A stretch of DNA of 64,000 nucleotides from Actinospineispora acaciae DSM 45401 (lineage in GTDB: Bacteria; Actinomycetota; Actinomycetes; Mycobacteriales; Pseudonocardiaceae). Position numbers and translations under genes: made by a program. Shown here in pieces: positions 1 through 7,680 of this stretch. The notes beneath the pieces were generated by a model. That model worked only from the letters and a program-made list of their open reading frames with translations. It ran no database searches and was not told the origin of the DNA. Each line of letters starts with the position of its first letter. Position 1 is the stretch's first letter. The stretch lies in assembly GCF_000620785.1 (NCBI RefSeq), contig NZ_JIAI01000023.1, forward strand, positions 1 through 64,000, read 5' to 3'.

Positions 1-174
1 CGCGTGCGGCGCATGCCCAAGGAGCACCTCGACCTGCAGCTCGAACGCATTCCGCTCGGGAGGTTCAGCACCCCGAGGGACGTGACGCGAACCTACCTGT
101 TCCTGCTCGGCGACGACGGCTCCTACTACACCGGCCAAACCCTCTCACCCAACGGCGGAGACGTGATGCCATGA
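1..174 (+). CDS. SDR family oxidoreductase, C-terminal part only
   Basis: The reading frame is open from the first base and ends at a TGA that overlaps the ATG at 171. The 57 visible residues carry the end of a short-chain dehydrogenase: an IPLGRFSTPRDVTRTYLFLL-type helix, then GDDGSYYTGQTLSPNGG, the usual SDR C-terminal signature for an NAD(P)-dependent dehydrogenase. The 5' part, with the Rossmann and YxxxK motifs, lies outside the window. The ATGA overlap with the next gene suggests an SDR-amidase operon like the SDR and amidase genes at 7677-9286. The exact substrate cannot be told. Confidence 0.8.
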   Translation, partial: RVRRMPKEHLDLQLERIPLGRFSTPRDVTRTYLFLLGDDGSYYTGQTLSPNGGDVMP

Positions 175-365
175 ACGACCAGCGCGCCAAACCATGGGCC
201 GACGTCATCCCCGAGCACGACCTCGCCAGCTTCGGGCGTGGTTTCGACCGGCAGGACAGGCCGCTGGCCGCGGGTGCGCGTCCGGCAGTCGTGGTCGTCG
301 ACATGGCCCGCGCCTTCGTCGACTCGACCTACCCGATGGGCTGGAGCGCGACCGGCTACCCCGGT
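171..365 (+). pseudogene. Isochorismatase/N-carbamoylsarcosine amidase-like N-terminal remnant
   Basis: From the ATG at 171 about 64 residues read as the start of a cysteine-hydrolase amidase: the catalytic-Asp strand PAVVVVDMARAFVDSTYP and the following GWSATGYP are typical. After about position 362 the frame runs on to 644, but the protein no longer resembles the family, and the Lys and Cys of the catalytic triad are missing. The intact relative at 7677-8312 shows what was lost. The DNA beyond the break carries fragments of another gene on the opposite strand, so this looks like a recombination or deletion junction. Probably non-functional. Confidence 0.7.
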
Positions 366-735
366 GAGCCCACCAGGGACGGGTCGTCGAGGTGGTACAC
401 CGCGAAGTACCCTGTGCGGGCCCTCGACCGCCTCGAACCTGCGTGCGCACACGACGCCCGTCAGCGCGGCCAGGCGGGGAAGGTGCTCCTCGTCGCACCA
501 GGCGTTGAACTCGTCCTCGATCGCGTCGTCGATGTTCATTCCGATGAGGTAGAGGGCGTTCGCGTTCGTCGGGGAGATCGCGCTTCGTACAGCCGGACGG
601 ATGCACTTTTCCCGACGATCCTCCTGGACCACGGCGACAGGTGACACCCCGATATGCCGAGGTAACCCTCGGTCCGGAGGGCTTCGATGCCGTCGAGGTC
701 GTACAGGATCGCGGCGGTGTTCGGCACGCCCGAGG
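366..735 (-). pseudogene. EthD/dimeric alpha-beta-barrel protein remnants
   Basis: Two decayed stretches read on the minus strand. The first (about 560 to 366) starts ALYLIGMNIDDAIEDEFNAW, continues DEEHLPRLAALTGV, then changes frame by one base after EGPHR and continues YFAVYHLDDPSLVGS. The second (about 733 to 651) reads NTAAILYDLDGIEALRTEGY. Both resemble the small EthD-like proteins often found in aromatic-degradation clusters, the second being a C-terminal half. There is no complete frame and no convincing start. I infer a degraded gene, or two fused fragments; the function is lost. Confidence 0.5.
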
Positions 736-744
736 CGCGCGATT

Positions 745-2103
745 CTACGAGGACGGCGTGGGGGCGAGATCCGCGTCTCTGGTCTCGGGGCCGAGGCGGG
801 CGCCGATCGCGGTGAGCACGCCGCTGAGGACGATGAGCACGACCGGGGTGTAGACGTACGGCATGATCGAGGAGAGCCCGAGCATGTAGAAGCTGTAGCA
901 GGACGGGATGATCAGCGAGTAGCTGAAGGCCACGCCGTAGCCGGAGGCGCGCACCCTGGTCGGGAAGGCCTCCAGCAGGTAGACGGTGGCCACCCCGTAT
1001 GGCGACACCGAGATCACCAGGCAGGCCGTGTAGACGGCCATGGCCAGGACGAACTGGTCGCCGGCGCGCAGCAGGGCGATGGCGGCGAGGAAGCCGATCG
1101 CGGACGCGGTCGCGGTGGCCACGCCGGACAGGAACAGCACCCGCCGCCGGCCGTGGCGTTGCCCGAGGTGGCCGAACACGAGGTAGCCGGCGAACAGCGC
1201 CACGTTGGAGACCAGCAGCGCGGCGGTCACCGCGTCCGGGTCCTGGCGCAGGTGCGTGATGAGCAGCCCGGACATCGGCGAGATGATCGCCTGCACGGCG
1301 AACCAGAGGCCGCTCATCAGCACGAACACCTGCGCCAGCCGCCGCGCGTTGGGCCCGGCGAACAGCTGCCGCAACGGCGTCGCCTCCGTCCGGGCGGCCG
1401 ACTCCGCGCGCCACACCTCGGACTCCTCGATCGACCGGTAGAAGTACCAGAAGAACGCCACCCCGAGCAGGCCGCCGACGAGGAACGGGATGCGCCAGCC
1501 CCACTGGGTGTACGGCGAGTCCAGCCCGGCGGCGGGCAGCAGCGCCAGCAGCGGCAGGGTGACCAGCGAGATCGCGATGTAGCCGATCGGGTACGCGGCG
1601 GCGATGACGGCGCCGACGATGCCGCGCCTCGGCTTCGGGCAGGACTCCAGGGCGAGCGGGTTGGCGCTGGTGTACTCGCCGCCCATGAAGATCCCGCCGA
1701 CCAGCCGCAGGACCATCAGGCAGGCCAGGGCGCCGTACCCCCACGCCTGGTAGCCGGGCAGCGCGGCCATCAGGAAGGTGGCGACGGTGAAGCCGGCGAC
1801 CGCGATCAGCGTGGACGTGCGCCGGCCGATCTTGTCGCTGAGCACGCCGAAGATGGTCGAGCCGATCGGCCGGCCGATCAGGGTCACCGCGAACGTGAGG
1901 TAGAACAGGGTGGTCTTCAGCGCGCCGGAGATGTCCGCCGGCTGGAAGTAGTGGATGGCCGGGGCGAGGGCCACCACCGGCAGGTAGATGTCGAAGTAGT
2001 CCACGGCGAACCCGAGGAACGCGGCGCGCGCGGCCTTCTTGGACTTCGGGGGCATGGGTTCGGCGGCGGTAGGAACGCGCGCGGGGGCCTGTGTGTGCTC
2101 CAT
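745..2103 (-). CDS. MFS transporter, metabolite:H+ symporter type
   Basis: A 452-residue protein with about 12 hydrophobic segments. The loop 2-3 MFS signature GVLSDKIGRR lies near residues 86-95, and the family-specific GGIFMGGEYTSAN is near residue 140. It belongs to the proton-coupled uptake subfamily (ShiA/ProP/KgtP-like) that often imports organic acids. It is the last gene of the long leftward operon, 25 bases after the reductase stop, so it probably imports the substrate of the Rieske/molybdenum hydroxylase pathway. It is clearly paralogous to the MFS protein at 29095, sharing FDIYLP and FYLTFAVTL blocks. The substrate is inferred only. Confidence 0.9.
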   Translation of the reverse strand: MEHTQAPARVPTAAEPMPPKSKKAARAAFLGFAVDYFDIYLPVVALAPAIHYFQPADISGALKTTLFYLTFAVTLIGRPIGSTIFGVLSDKIGRRTSTLIAVAGFTVATFLMAALPGYQAWGYGALACLMVLRLVGGIFMGGEYTSANPLALESCPKPRRGIVGAVIAAAYPIGYIAISLVTLPLLALLPAAGLDSPYTQWGWRIPFLVGGLLGVAFFWYFYRSIEESEVWRAESAARTEATPLRQLFAGPNARRLAQVFVLMSGLWFAVQAIISPMSGLLITHLRQDPDAVTAALLVSNVALFAGYLVFGHLGQRHGRRRVLFLSGVATATASAIGFLAAIALLRAGDQFVLAMAVYTACLVISVSPYGVATVYLLEAFPTRVRASGYGVAFSYSLIIPSCYSFYMLGLSSIMPYVYTPVVLIVLSGVLTAIGARLGPETRDADLAPTPSS

Positions 2104-2128
2104 TGCAGTGAGGCTCCTGTTCGGGGGG

Positions 2129-3334
2129 TCAGGTGGTGGCGAGCGCGGCGTCCAGGTCGGTGCGCCGCGAAGCGATCAGGTCCCGCGCGGTGGCGAGGTC
2201 CGAGGGGCGGCCGGAGGTCAGCGCGGCTACCAGGCGGCCCTGGCGCAGGTACCAGACGGTGAACCGGCCGGCGGCGAGCGAACCGGTGACGCGCTCGGCG
2301 TCCCAGTCGACGGCCGGGCCGACGTACTCCAGCCGCGCCCAGTCCGCCAGGTCGGTCCAGAAGTAGGGGATCTCCCGGTGCGGGGTCGGGTCGCCGAGCA
2401 GCCCGCGCGCGGCGGTCGCGCCCTGGGCCGCGGCGTGGTGTTCGTGCTCGACGCGCAGCCGGCGGCCGTGCACCACGCTGTGGTACTCGCAGACGTCACC
2501 GGCCGCGAACACGTCGGGTTCGCTGGTGCGCAGGGTCTCGTCGCAGGCGATGCCGCCGGTGGGGCCGATCCGCAGGCCGGCCTTGGCGGCGAGCTTGGTG
2601 TCCGGGACCGCGCCGATGCCGACCACCACCAGGTCCGCCGGCAGCCGGCGCCCGGACACCAGCCCCACGCCGTCCACCCGGCCGTTGCCGGTGAACCCCG
2701 CCACCTGCTCACCGCACAGCAGCTCGACGTCCCGCGCGGCCAGCAGCCCGGCCAGGTGGTCGCCGACGCCCGCGCCGAACGCCTCGGCCAGCGGCGCCCG
2801 CTCCGGCATCACCATGGTGACCCGGGTGCCGAGCGCGGCCAGCGACGCCGCGACCTCGGTGGCCAGGAACGACCCGCCCACCAGCACCGCCCGGTCCGCG
2901 TCCTTGGCTTCCGCGCGCAGCTTGTGCGCGTTGGCGGGGACGCGCAGGTAGTGGATGCCGCCGGAGAGCGAGCCGGCCGGCAGCCGGCGCACCATCGCGC
3001 CGGTGGCCAGCAGCGCCCGGCCGTAGCGCAGCACCGTCCCGTTCGCCAGGGTGGCGGTGTGCGCGGCGGTGTCCAGGGACAGCACGGCCGAGCGGGTGTG
3101 CAGCCGGACGTCGTTGTCGGCCCACCAGTCAGCGGGGTGCACGGCGAGGTCATACGCCTCCGCGTCCGGGCCGAGCAGTTGTTTGGTAATCGGCGGCCGG
3201 TGGTACGGCGGGTCCAGCTCGCGGGTGGCGAGCGCCATCGAGCCGTCGAAGCCCCGCCGGCGCAGCTCGGCGGCGGCGGACGCGGCGGCCACTCCCCCGC
3301 CGATGAGCAGGACGTCGACGTGGGTGTCTGTCAC
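2129..3334 (-). CDS. FAD-dependent NAD(P)H:rubredoxin/ferredoxin reductase
   Basis: A 401-residue pyridine nucleotide-disulfide oxidoreductase of the putidaredoxin/rubredoxin reductase type. The FAD-binding GGGVAAASAAAEL is near residues 12-24. A second dinucleotide fold, AVLVGGSFLATEVAASL, sits near 149-165. The flavin-contacting DVFAAGDVCEY follows near residue 280. The chosen GTG start touches the stop of the rubredoxin gene; upstream in-frame sequence is rubredoxin DNA in another frame. By position it should pass electrons from NAD(P)H to the rubredoxin and on to the Rieske oxygenase encoded upstream in the same operon. Confidence 0.92.
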   Translation of the reverse strand: MTDTHVDVLLIGGGVAAASAAAELRRRGFDGSMALATRELDPPYHRPPITKQLLGPDAEAYDLAVHPADWWADNDVRLHTRSAVLSLDTAAHTATLANGTVLRYGRALLATGAMVRRLPAGSLSGGIHYLRVPANAHKLRAEAKDADRAVLVGGSFLATEVAASLAALGTRVTMVMPERAPLAEAFGAGVGDHLAGLLAARDVELLCGEQVAGFTGNGRVDGVGLVSGRRLPADLVVVGIGAVPDTKLAAKAGLRIGPTGGIACDETLRTSEPDVFAAGDVCEYHSVVHGRRLRVEHEHHAAAQGATAARGLLGDPTPHREIPYFWTDLADWARLEYVGPAVDWDAERVTGSLAAGRFTVWYLRQGRLVAALTSGRPSDLATARDLIASRRTDLDAALATT

Positions 3335-3335
3335 G

Positions 3336-3521
3336 TCAGGCCTCGTCGTAGGGCTCGAAGTCGGACTTCGCGGCCCCGCACACCGGGCACACCCAGTCGT
3401 CCGGGATGTCCGCGAACGCGGTGCCCGGCGCGATGCCACCCTCCGGGTCGCCCTCGGCCGGGTCGTAGATCTCCCCGCACGAGACGCAGATCCACTTCTG
3501 GGTCAGCGACGCCGTCTTCAT
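3336..3521 (-). CDS. Rubredoxin
   Basis: A 61-residue rubredoxin with both iron-binding knuckles, CVSCG (Cys 12 and 15) and CPVCG (Cys 45 and 48), and the expected DPAEGDP and DIPDDWVCP segments. It carries one electron on an Fe(Cys)4 centre. The ATG has a GGAGGAG ribosome site just upstream. Its stop meets the reductase start, so the two are co-translated. A rubredoxin rather than a [2Fe-2S] ferredoxin beside Rieske oxygenase genes is unusual. The tandem repeat at 3535-3762 sits immediately upstream, between it and the rest of the operon. Confidence 0.95.
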   Translation of the reverse strand: MKTASLTQKWICVSCGEIYDPAEGDPEGGIAPGTAFADIPDDWVCPVCGAAKSDFEPYDEA

Positions 3522-3534
3522 CTCACTCCTCCGT

Positions 3535-3762
3535 ATCGTCTTGATCGGAGGGTTGTTCACGAATCGCCTTCGGCGATCAAACCGCCGATCCAGCCGCTCG
3601 GACGGACCTACGGCCCGCCCTCGCGTCAGGAGCGTAAACAACCCTCCGGATCGTCTTGATCGGAGGGTTGTTAACGAATCGCCTTCGGCGATCAAACCGC
3701 CGATCCAGCCGCTCGGACGGACCTACGGCCCGCCCTCGCGTCAGGAGCGTGAACAACCCTCC
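3535..3762. repeat. Two tandem 115-bp repeat units with inverted-repeat ends (MITE-like)
   Basis: A unit repeats with a 115-bp period. The nearly identical 101-bp cores lie at 3547-3647 and 3662-3762. Each core begins GGAGGGTTGTT(C/A)ACG and ends with the inverted copy CGT(A/G)AACAACCCTCC, giving terminal inverted repeats of about 15 bp. Each also holds the hairpin ATCGCC-TTC-GGCGAT. The 14-bp spacer GATCGTCTTGATC is repeated before each core. There is no coding capacity. The right end of unit 2 forms the last codons and stop of the gene at 3741-4043. This could be a non-autonomous mobile element or a REP-like structure with a role in operon mRNA processing. Confidence 0.85.
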
Positions 3763-4043
3763 TGGTCGTCGGTACTGCCGCCCGCCCAGCGGGTGCGGCT
3801 GGGGTCGAGCAGCGGGGCGAGGTCGCGGTGCCGGGCCCAGGCCAGCGACTCCAGTTCGAGCGCGTCCAGCTCGACGGCCTGGCGGGTGCGCAGGTCCTCC
3901 ACCCGCAGCGCGGCGCGGCCGGGGCCGGAGGCGCGGACGCTGACCGCGACGACGGCGAACTCGTTGCGGACCACCAGCCGGTCCGGGTCGGGCTCCAGCG
4001 CGGCGAGGATGTCGTCCAGCGGCATCCCCTCGGCGCCGCTCAC
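3741..4043 (-). CDS. Hypothetical protein in Rieske oxygenase operon, C-terminus replaced by repeat
   Basis: A 100-residue protein starting at a GTG that overlaps the DUF3891 stop (GTGA). I do not recognise a family. The body (PLDDILAALEPDPDRL, VVRNEFAVVAVSVRASG) looks like a small alpha/beta protein. The last codons, DDQEGCSRS, and the stop are read from the right arm of the repeat at 3662-3762, so the native C-terminus was probably cut or extended by the repeat's arrival. Position and overlap suggest an accessory role with the DUF3891 protein in the dioxygenase pathway; this is inference only. Confidence 0.6.
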   Translation of the reverse strand: MSGAEGMPLDDILAALEPDPDRLVVRNEFAVVAVSVRASGPGRAALRVEDLRTRQAVELDALELESLAWARHRDLAPLLDPSRTRWAGGSTDDQEGCSRS

Positions 4044-4906
4044 GCCTTCGTGAACCGGCATTCCAGGTCCACCCGCCGCGCGCCGGCCAGCGCCTCGACC
4101 ACCCGCTCCCGGTCGGGATACGCCCGGTCCGGGATGGCCCGCGCGGCCAGGCTCACGGTCACCTCGCCGTCGAACGGGAACGGGTCCACCGCGACCACTC
4201 CGGGCCGGACGGGGGTGAGCCGCATCTCGACCCGGGACCCGGCGATCCGGGACGGCACGAGCTGGATCACCCGAGGGCCGGGCGCCTGGTCGATGCTCTT
4301 CAGCGTGCCCGCCAGCGGCACCGAGGGGGTGTCCGCCGGGGTGATGTCGGCCAGCGAGACGTACAGCGAGAACAGGTCCCACACCTGCAGCAGGTCGTAG
4401 TGGTACCACAACCGCGCCTCGAAGTCGCTCCGGATACCGTCCTTGACCAGCGACTTCTTGGTCTCGGCCCAGCGCCGCTCCTCCTCGGCGACGTGCTTCT
4501 CCCTGATCTCGTCCAAAGGGGTGGTCATCGGCTTGATCCCGACGCCGCCGGACTGCATGCCCCACCGGTTCCGGTACAGGCCGGTCCAGTGCATGCTGAC
4601 CAGCAGCCCGGCGTAGGCGTCCTCGCGGTAGATCCGGTCCACGCCGCGCTGGTAGAGCGGCAGGTGCTCCTCCAGCGGGATCTCCAGGAAGTGCAGCGGG
4701 CGCGCGGCGTCGGCGTTGAACAGCGGCTCAGCGTCGGCCTCGCGCCAGCCGTCGTCGTGGCGCGCGGTGCCGAGCCGGACGTGCTCGCGCATGGTCGGCG
4801 CGGCGAAGTCGGCGTTGCCCCAGCGCAGGGTGAACTCGCCGGCCAGCCGGCCGTGTTCGTTCTGGTCGACGAGGACGAGGTCCCCGCCGCGCCTGGTGAC
4901 GAGCAT
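4040..4906 (-). CDS. DUF3891 family protein
   Basis: A 288-residue protein. It starts MLVTRRGGDLVLVDQNEHGR and continues LAGEFTLRWGN, matching the N-terminus typical of DUF3891; HDDGWREAD and MHWTGLYRNRWG are further conserved-looking acidic/His stretches. No signal peptide or membrane span. DUF3891 proteins have no assigned reaction; the His/Asp-rich HDDGW segment could bind metal. Here it sits directly after the dioxygenase beta subunit (11-base gap) and overlaps the next gene, so it is probably an accessory or a downstream hydrolytic enzyme of the pathway. Confidence 0.8.
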   Translation of the reverse strand: MLVTRRGGDLVLVDQNEHGRLAGEFTLRWGNADFAAPTMREHVRLGTARHDDGWREADAEPLFNADAARPLHFLEIPLEEHLPLYQRGVDRIYREDAYAGLLVSMHWTGLYRNRWGMQSGGVGIKPMTTPLDEIREKHVAEEERRWAETKKSLVKDGIRSDFEARLWYHYDLLQVWDLFSLYVSLADITPADTPSVPLAGTLKSIDQAPGPRVIQLVPSRIAGSRVEMRLTPVRPGVVAVDPFPFDGEVTVSLAARAIPDRAYPDRERVVEALAGARRVDLECRFTKA

Positions 4907-4917
4907 GGTCGTTCCCT

Positions 4918-5379
4918 TCAGATCAGGAGGCTGAGGTTGCCCAGGAGGCCGTCGTTGTTGATCAGCTCGACCTTCTTCAGCGCGATCAGCAGCTCGCCGC
5001 CGTCGCGGCGCAGCCGATAGCGGTAGTGCCCGGCGTGCTGGTGCTGGCGGCCGGAGCGGTACTCGGCGACCAGGAAGGCGGCGTGGACCTCGAGCTCGGA
5101 CCGGTGCTCGGCGACCACCTGGATGTTGGTCACCAGGTGCGCGGTGCGCGAGCGGGGTTCCTGCGCGTAGGCCAGGCCGCTGTCCAGCCGCCACACCCGC
5201 TCGGCGAGGAACTGCGCGTTGTCGTGGACGATCGACACCTCGCGGTTCGGGTCCGTGTCGTCCGCGCCGGAGGGGATCCAGTAGAGGGCGTCCGGGGTGA
5301 ACAGCTTGCGCCAGCCCGAGTAGTCGCGGGCGTCCAGCAGCGCGGCCTCGGTGTAGAGGAACCGCTCAACCTCACTCAT
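4918..5379 (-). CDS. Aromatic-ring-hydroxylating dioxygenase, beta subunit
   Basis: A 153-residue protein of the small (beta) subunit family with an NTF2-like fold. The N-terminal FLYTEAALLDARDYSGW is followed by LFTPDALYWIPSG, then HLVTNIQV, and KKVELINND near the C-terminus, all characteristic. The beta subunit holds the alpha subunits in an alpha3beta3 assembly. Its ATG overlaps the alpha-subunit stop by eight bases, so expression is coupled. Length is slightly short but within the family range. Confidence 0.93.
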   Translation of the reverse strand: MSEVERFLYTEAALLDARDYSGWRKLFTPDALYWIPSGADDTDPNREVSIVHDNAQFLAERVWRLDSGLAYAQEPRSRTAHLVTNIQVVAEHRSELEVHAAFLVAEYRSGRQHQHAGHYRYRLRRDGGELLIALKKVELINNDGLLGNLSLLI

Positions 5380-6586
5380 CCCCGGCCTCCATCAGCTCCA
5401 GCCACCGGCGCAGGTAGGCGCGCTGCGGCACCTCGTCGGAGGAGCGGCCGATGCGGATGCCGGCCTCCTCGTCGACCACCTCGCGGTGCAGCCCCCGGGC
5501 CATCAGCGCCCAGTCCGCCGAGCTGGCCGAGCACTCGATGCCCCGGGTGACCCGGTCGAAGCCGACCTCGATGTCGTCGGTGGAGCCGAACCCGGACGGC
5601 CCGTAGAACACCTCGTGGTCGCGCAGGATGCGGGCGCGGGTGGCGTCGTCGGCGTCCTTGGGCAGCAGCGGGTAGAGGTAGACCCAGGTCTCGTCCACCG
5701 CGCGGGGCACCACCAGCCGCAGGTGCGCCCCGACGAAGGCCAGGCTGGGGAACACGTTGAGGTTGAACGGGATCAGCTCGCCGATCGCGATGGCGTGCGC
5801 GTTCTGCCCGGCGTCCTCCAGCCGCCCGTACTCGTGCACCGCGTGCCCCCGGCCCAGGTCGATGCCGCGCCAGTCCGGGTTGGTGCGGACGTTCTTGACC
5901 CACGGGCTGCTCCGGCCGGTGCGGTCCTTGAGGATGTCCAGCCAGCTCTTGTGGGTGAACGAGAAGTGGTACGGGTCGATGGTGTTCTCGATCTGCAGCT
6001 TCCAGTTGCCCCGGTAGACCAGCTTGTGCGCGCCGGAGACCAGCTCGGGGCCGCCGTCGCCGACCGACGCGATGAAGTCCAGGTAGCGCCGCGCGTTGCC
6101 GAGGTAGGCCGGCAGCGGCTCGATGCCGGGATCCAGGCTGGCGAACACGAACCCCCGGTACGACTCCACGCGCGGCACGTGGACCAGTCCCATGGCGCGC
6201 TTGTCGAAGCCGTCGCCGTAGCCGTCGTCGAACGGCACCCCGACCAACTCGCCGGACGAGCCGTACGTCCAGCCGTGGTAGGCGCAGCGGAAGTACTTGG
6301 CGTTGCCCACCTCGCGCTGGCACACCGCCGAGCCCCGGTGCCGGCACCTGTTGAACATCACGTTGATCTCGCCGCCGTCCGCGCCCCGGTTGACGATCAC
6401 CGGCTGGCGGCCGAGGTAGGCGGTCTTGTAGTCGCCGCCGGCCGGGAGCTCCGTCTCGTGCGCCAGGTACACCCACGTGTGGGCGAACACTTGGGCCAGC
6501 TCACGGGCGAAGATGTCCGGGTCGCGGTAGATCCGGCCGCTGACGTGCCAGTCGTCGGTGATCAGCGGCTCTTTCGCGGTGGTCAC
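5372..6586 (-). CDS. Rieske non-heme iron oxygenase, alpha subunit
   Basis: A 404-residue catalytic subunit. The Rieske [2Fe-2S] site is complete: Cys81 and His83 in CRHRG, Cys101 and His104 in CAYHGW. The mononuclear iron site shows NTIDPYHFSFTH with the bridging Asp204 and ligands His207 and His212. The start is a GTG behind a GGAGGGG ribosome site; there is no sensible upstream extension. Such enzymes add O2 to an aromatic ring or demethylate/hydroxylate a substrate. The operon supplies its own rubredoxin and reductase in place of the usual ferredoxin. The substrate is unknown; the neighbouring amidase and alcohol dehydrogenase suggest a nitrogenous aromatic. Confidence 0.95.
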   Translation of the reverse strand: MTTAKEPLITDDWHVSGRIYRDPDIFARELAQVFAHTWVYLAHETELPAGGDYKTAYLGRQPVIVNRGADGGEINVMFNRCRHRGSAVCQREVGNAKYFRCAYHGWTYGSSGELVGVPFDDGYGDGFDKRAMGLVHVPRVESYRGFVFASLDPGIEPLPAYLGNARRYLDFIASVGDGGPELVSGAHKLVYRGNWKLQIENTIDPYHFSFTHKSWLDILKDRTGRSSPWVKNVRTNPDWRGIDLGRGHAVHEYGRLEDAGQNAHAIAIGELIPFNLNVFPSLAFVGAHLRLVVPRAVDETWVYLYPLLPKDADDATRARILRDHEVFYGPSGFGSTDDIEVGFDRVTRGIECSASSADWALMARGLHREVVDEEAGIRIGRSSDEVPQRAYLRRWLELMEAGDE

Positions 6587-6603
6587 GTCACGCCCCTCCA
6601 GGG

Positions 6604-7680
6604 TCAGCTCAGGTCCGGCAGGACGATGGATCGGATGGACGTCGGGTCGGCGGCGTTGGCGTGCAGCGCCTCCTCGGTCCGCTCGATCGGGTAGCGGCCG
6701 GTGCACAGCCGCTCCAGCGGGTAGCGGCCCGACTCGATCAGCCGCAGCGCGGGCGGGACGGCGCTGCTCGGGCGGCCTCGGACCCCGCGCAGGGTCAGGA
6801 CCTTGCGGTTCAGCGTGTCCACCAGGGCCTCGGCTCCCCCGCCGCCGCCCTTGGCCAGCCCGACCTGGACCACGGTGGCCCGGTCGCCGGCGGCGGCCAG
6901 CGCGGTGTCCAGCGCGGCGGCCGAGTCGGCGGCGTTGATCACCGTGTCGGCCAGTCGGCCGTCGGTCAGCTCTTCGAGCTGCTCGACCGCGTCGGTGGTC
7001 AGGACGTGGTCCGCGCCGAGGGCTTTGGCCAGCTCCAGCCGGGGTCCGTCCTCCGGGCGGCCGATCACCACCACGGTGCCGGCGCCGGCCTCCCTGGCGC
7101 CGATCACGCAGGCCAGCCCGTGCGAGCCCGGCCCGATGATGACGGCGGTCCCGCCCGGGCGCAGCCCGCCGACCGAGGCCACCCAGTCCAGGCCGTTGGA
7201 CAGCGGGATGTAGAGCTGCACCAGCTCGGCGGGCGCGTCCGGGGCGACCTTGTGCACGATCGCCTGCGGGTGCAGGTACAGGTAGTCGGCGTAGCCGCCG
7301 TAGAGGCCCGACCCGCTGTGGATGGACTTGCCGCCGTACCGGAACACCCGGCACATCTGGTACGCCCCCGCCAGGCAGGACCGGCAGGTGCCGCACGGCA
7401 GGTACTCCTCGACGACGATCCGGTCGCCCTCGGACACGCCCCAGCGCGCGCTCGCCTGCGCCCCGATCTCCACCACGGTGCCGACCAGCTCGTGCCCGAG
7501 CACGCACGGCAGCTCGTAGAACGGGTTCACGCCGTGGTAAGCCGCCACGTCCGTGCCGCACACCCCGGTGGCCTCGATCCTGAGCAGGCCGTCGTCCGCG
7601 CCGATGACCGGCAGCCCGAACTCCTCGATGGTCAGCCGGCCGGTCTCGTGCAACACCGCGCCCCTGCTGGTCCCGGTCAT
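6604..7680 (-). CDS. Zinc-dependent alcohol dehydrogenase (MDR family)
   Basis: A 358-residue medium-chain dehydrogenase. Catalytic zinc residues are visible in GVCGTD (near 40) and LGHE (near 62). The structural-zinc loop CGTCRSCLAGAYQMC follows, with all four cysteines. The NAD-binding strand VIIGPGSHGLACVIGA is near residue 180. It would oxidise an alcohol or cis-diol intermediate with NAD. Its ATG overlaps the amidase stop (ATGA), and it precedes the Rieske alpha gene by 17 bases, so it belongs to the same operon. Confidence 0.92.
   Translation of the reverse strand: MTGTSRGAVLHETGRLTIEEFGLPVIGADDGLLRIEATGVCGTDVAAYHGVNPFYELPCVLGHELVGTVVEIGAQASARWGVSEGDRIVVEEYLPCGTCRSCLAGAYQMCRVFRYGGKSIHSGSGLYGGYADYLYLHPQAIVHKVAPDAPAELVQLYIPLSNGLDWVASVGGLRPGGTAVIIGPGSHGLACVIGAREAGAGTVVVIGRPEDGPRLELAKALGADHVLTTDAVEQLEELTDGRLADTVINAADSAAALDTALAAAGDRATVVQVGLAKGGGGGAEALVDTLNRKVLTLRGVRGRPSSAVPPALRLIESGRYPLERLCTGRYPIERTEEALHANAADPTSIRSIVLPDLS

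Noticed and set aside
3547..3762. CRISPR-like repeat-spacer structure
   Set aside because: Only two long units with inverted ends and a nearly identical 14-bp linker; no spacers and no cas genes.
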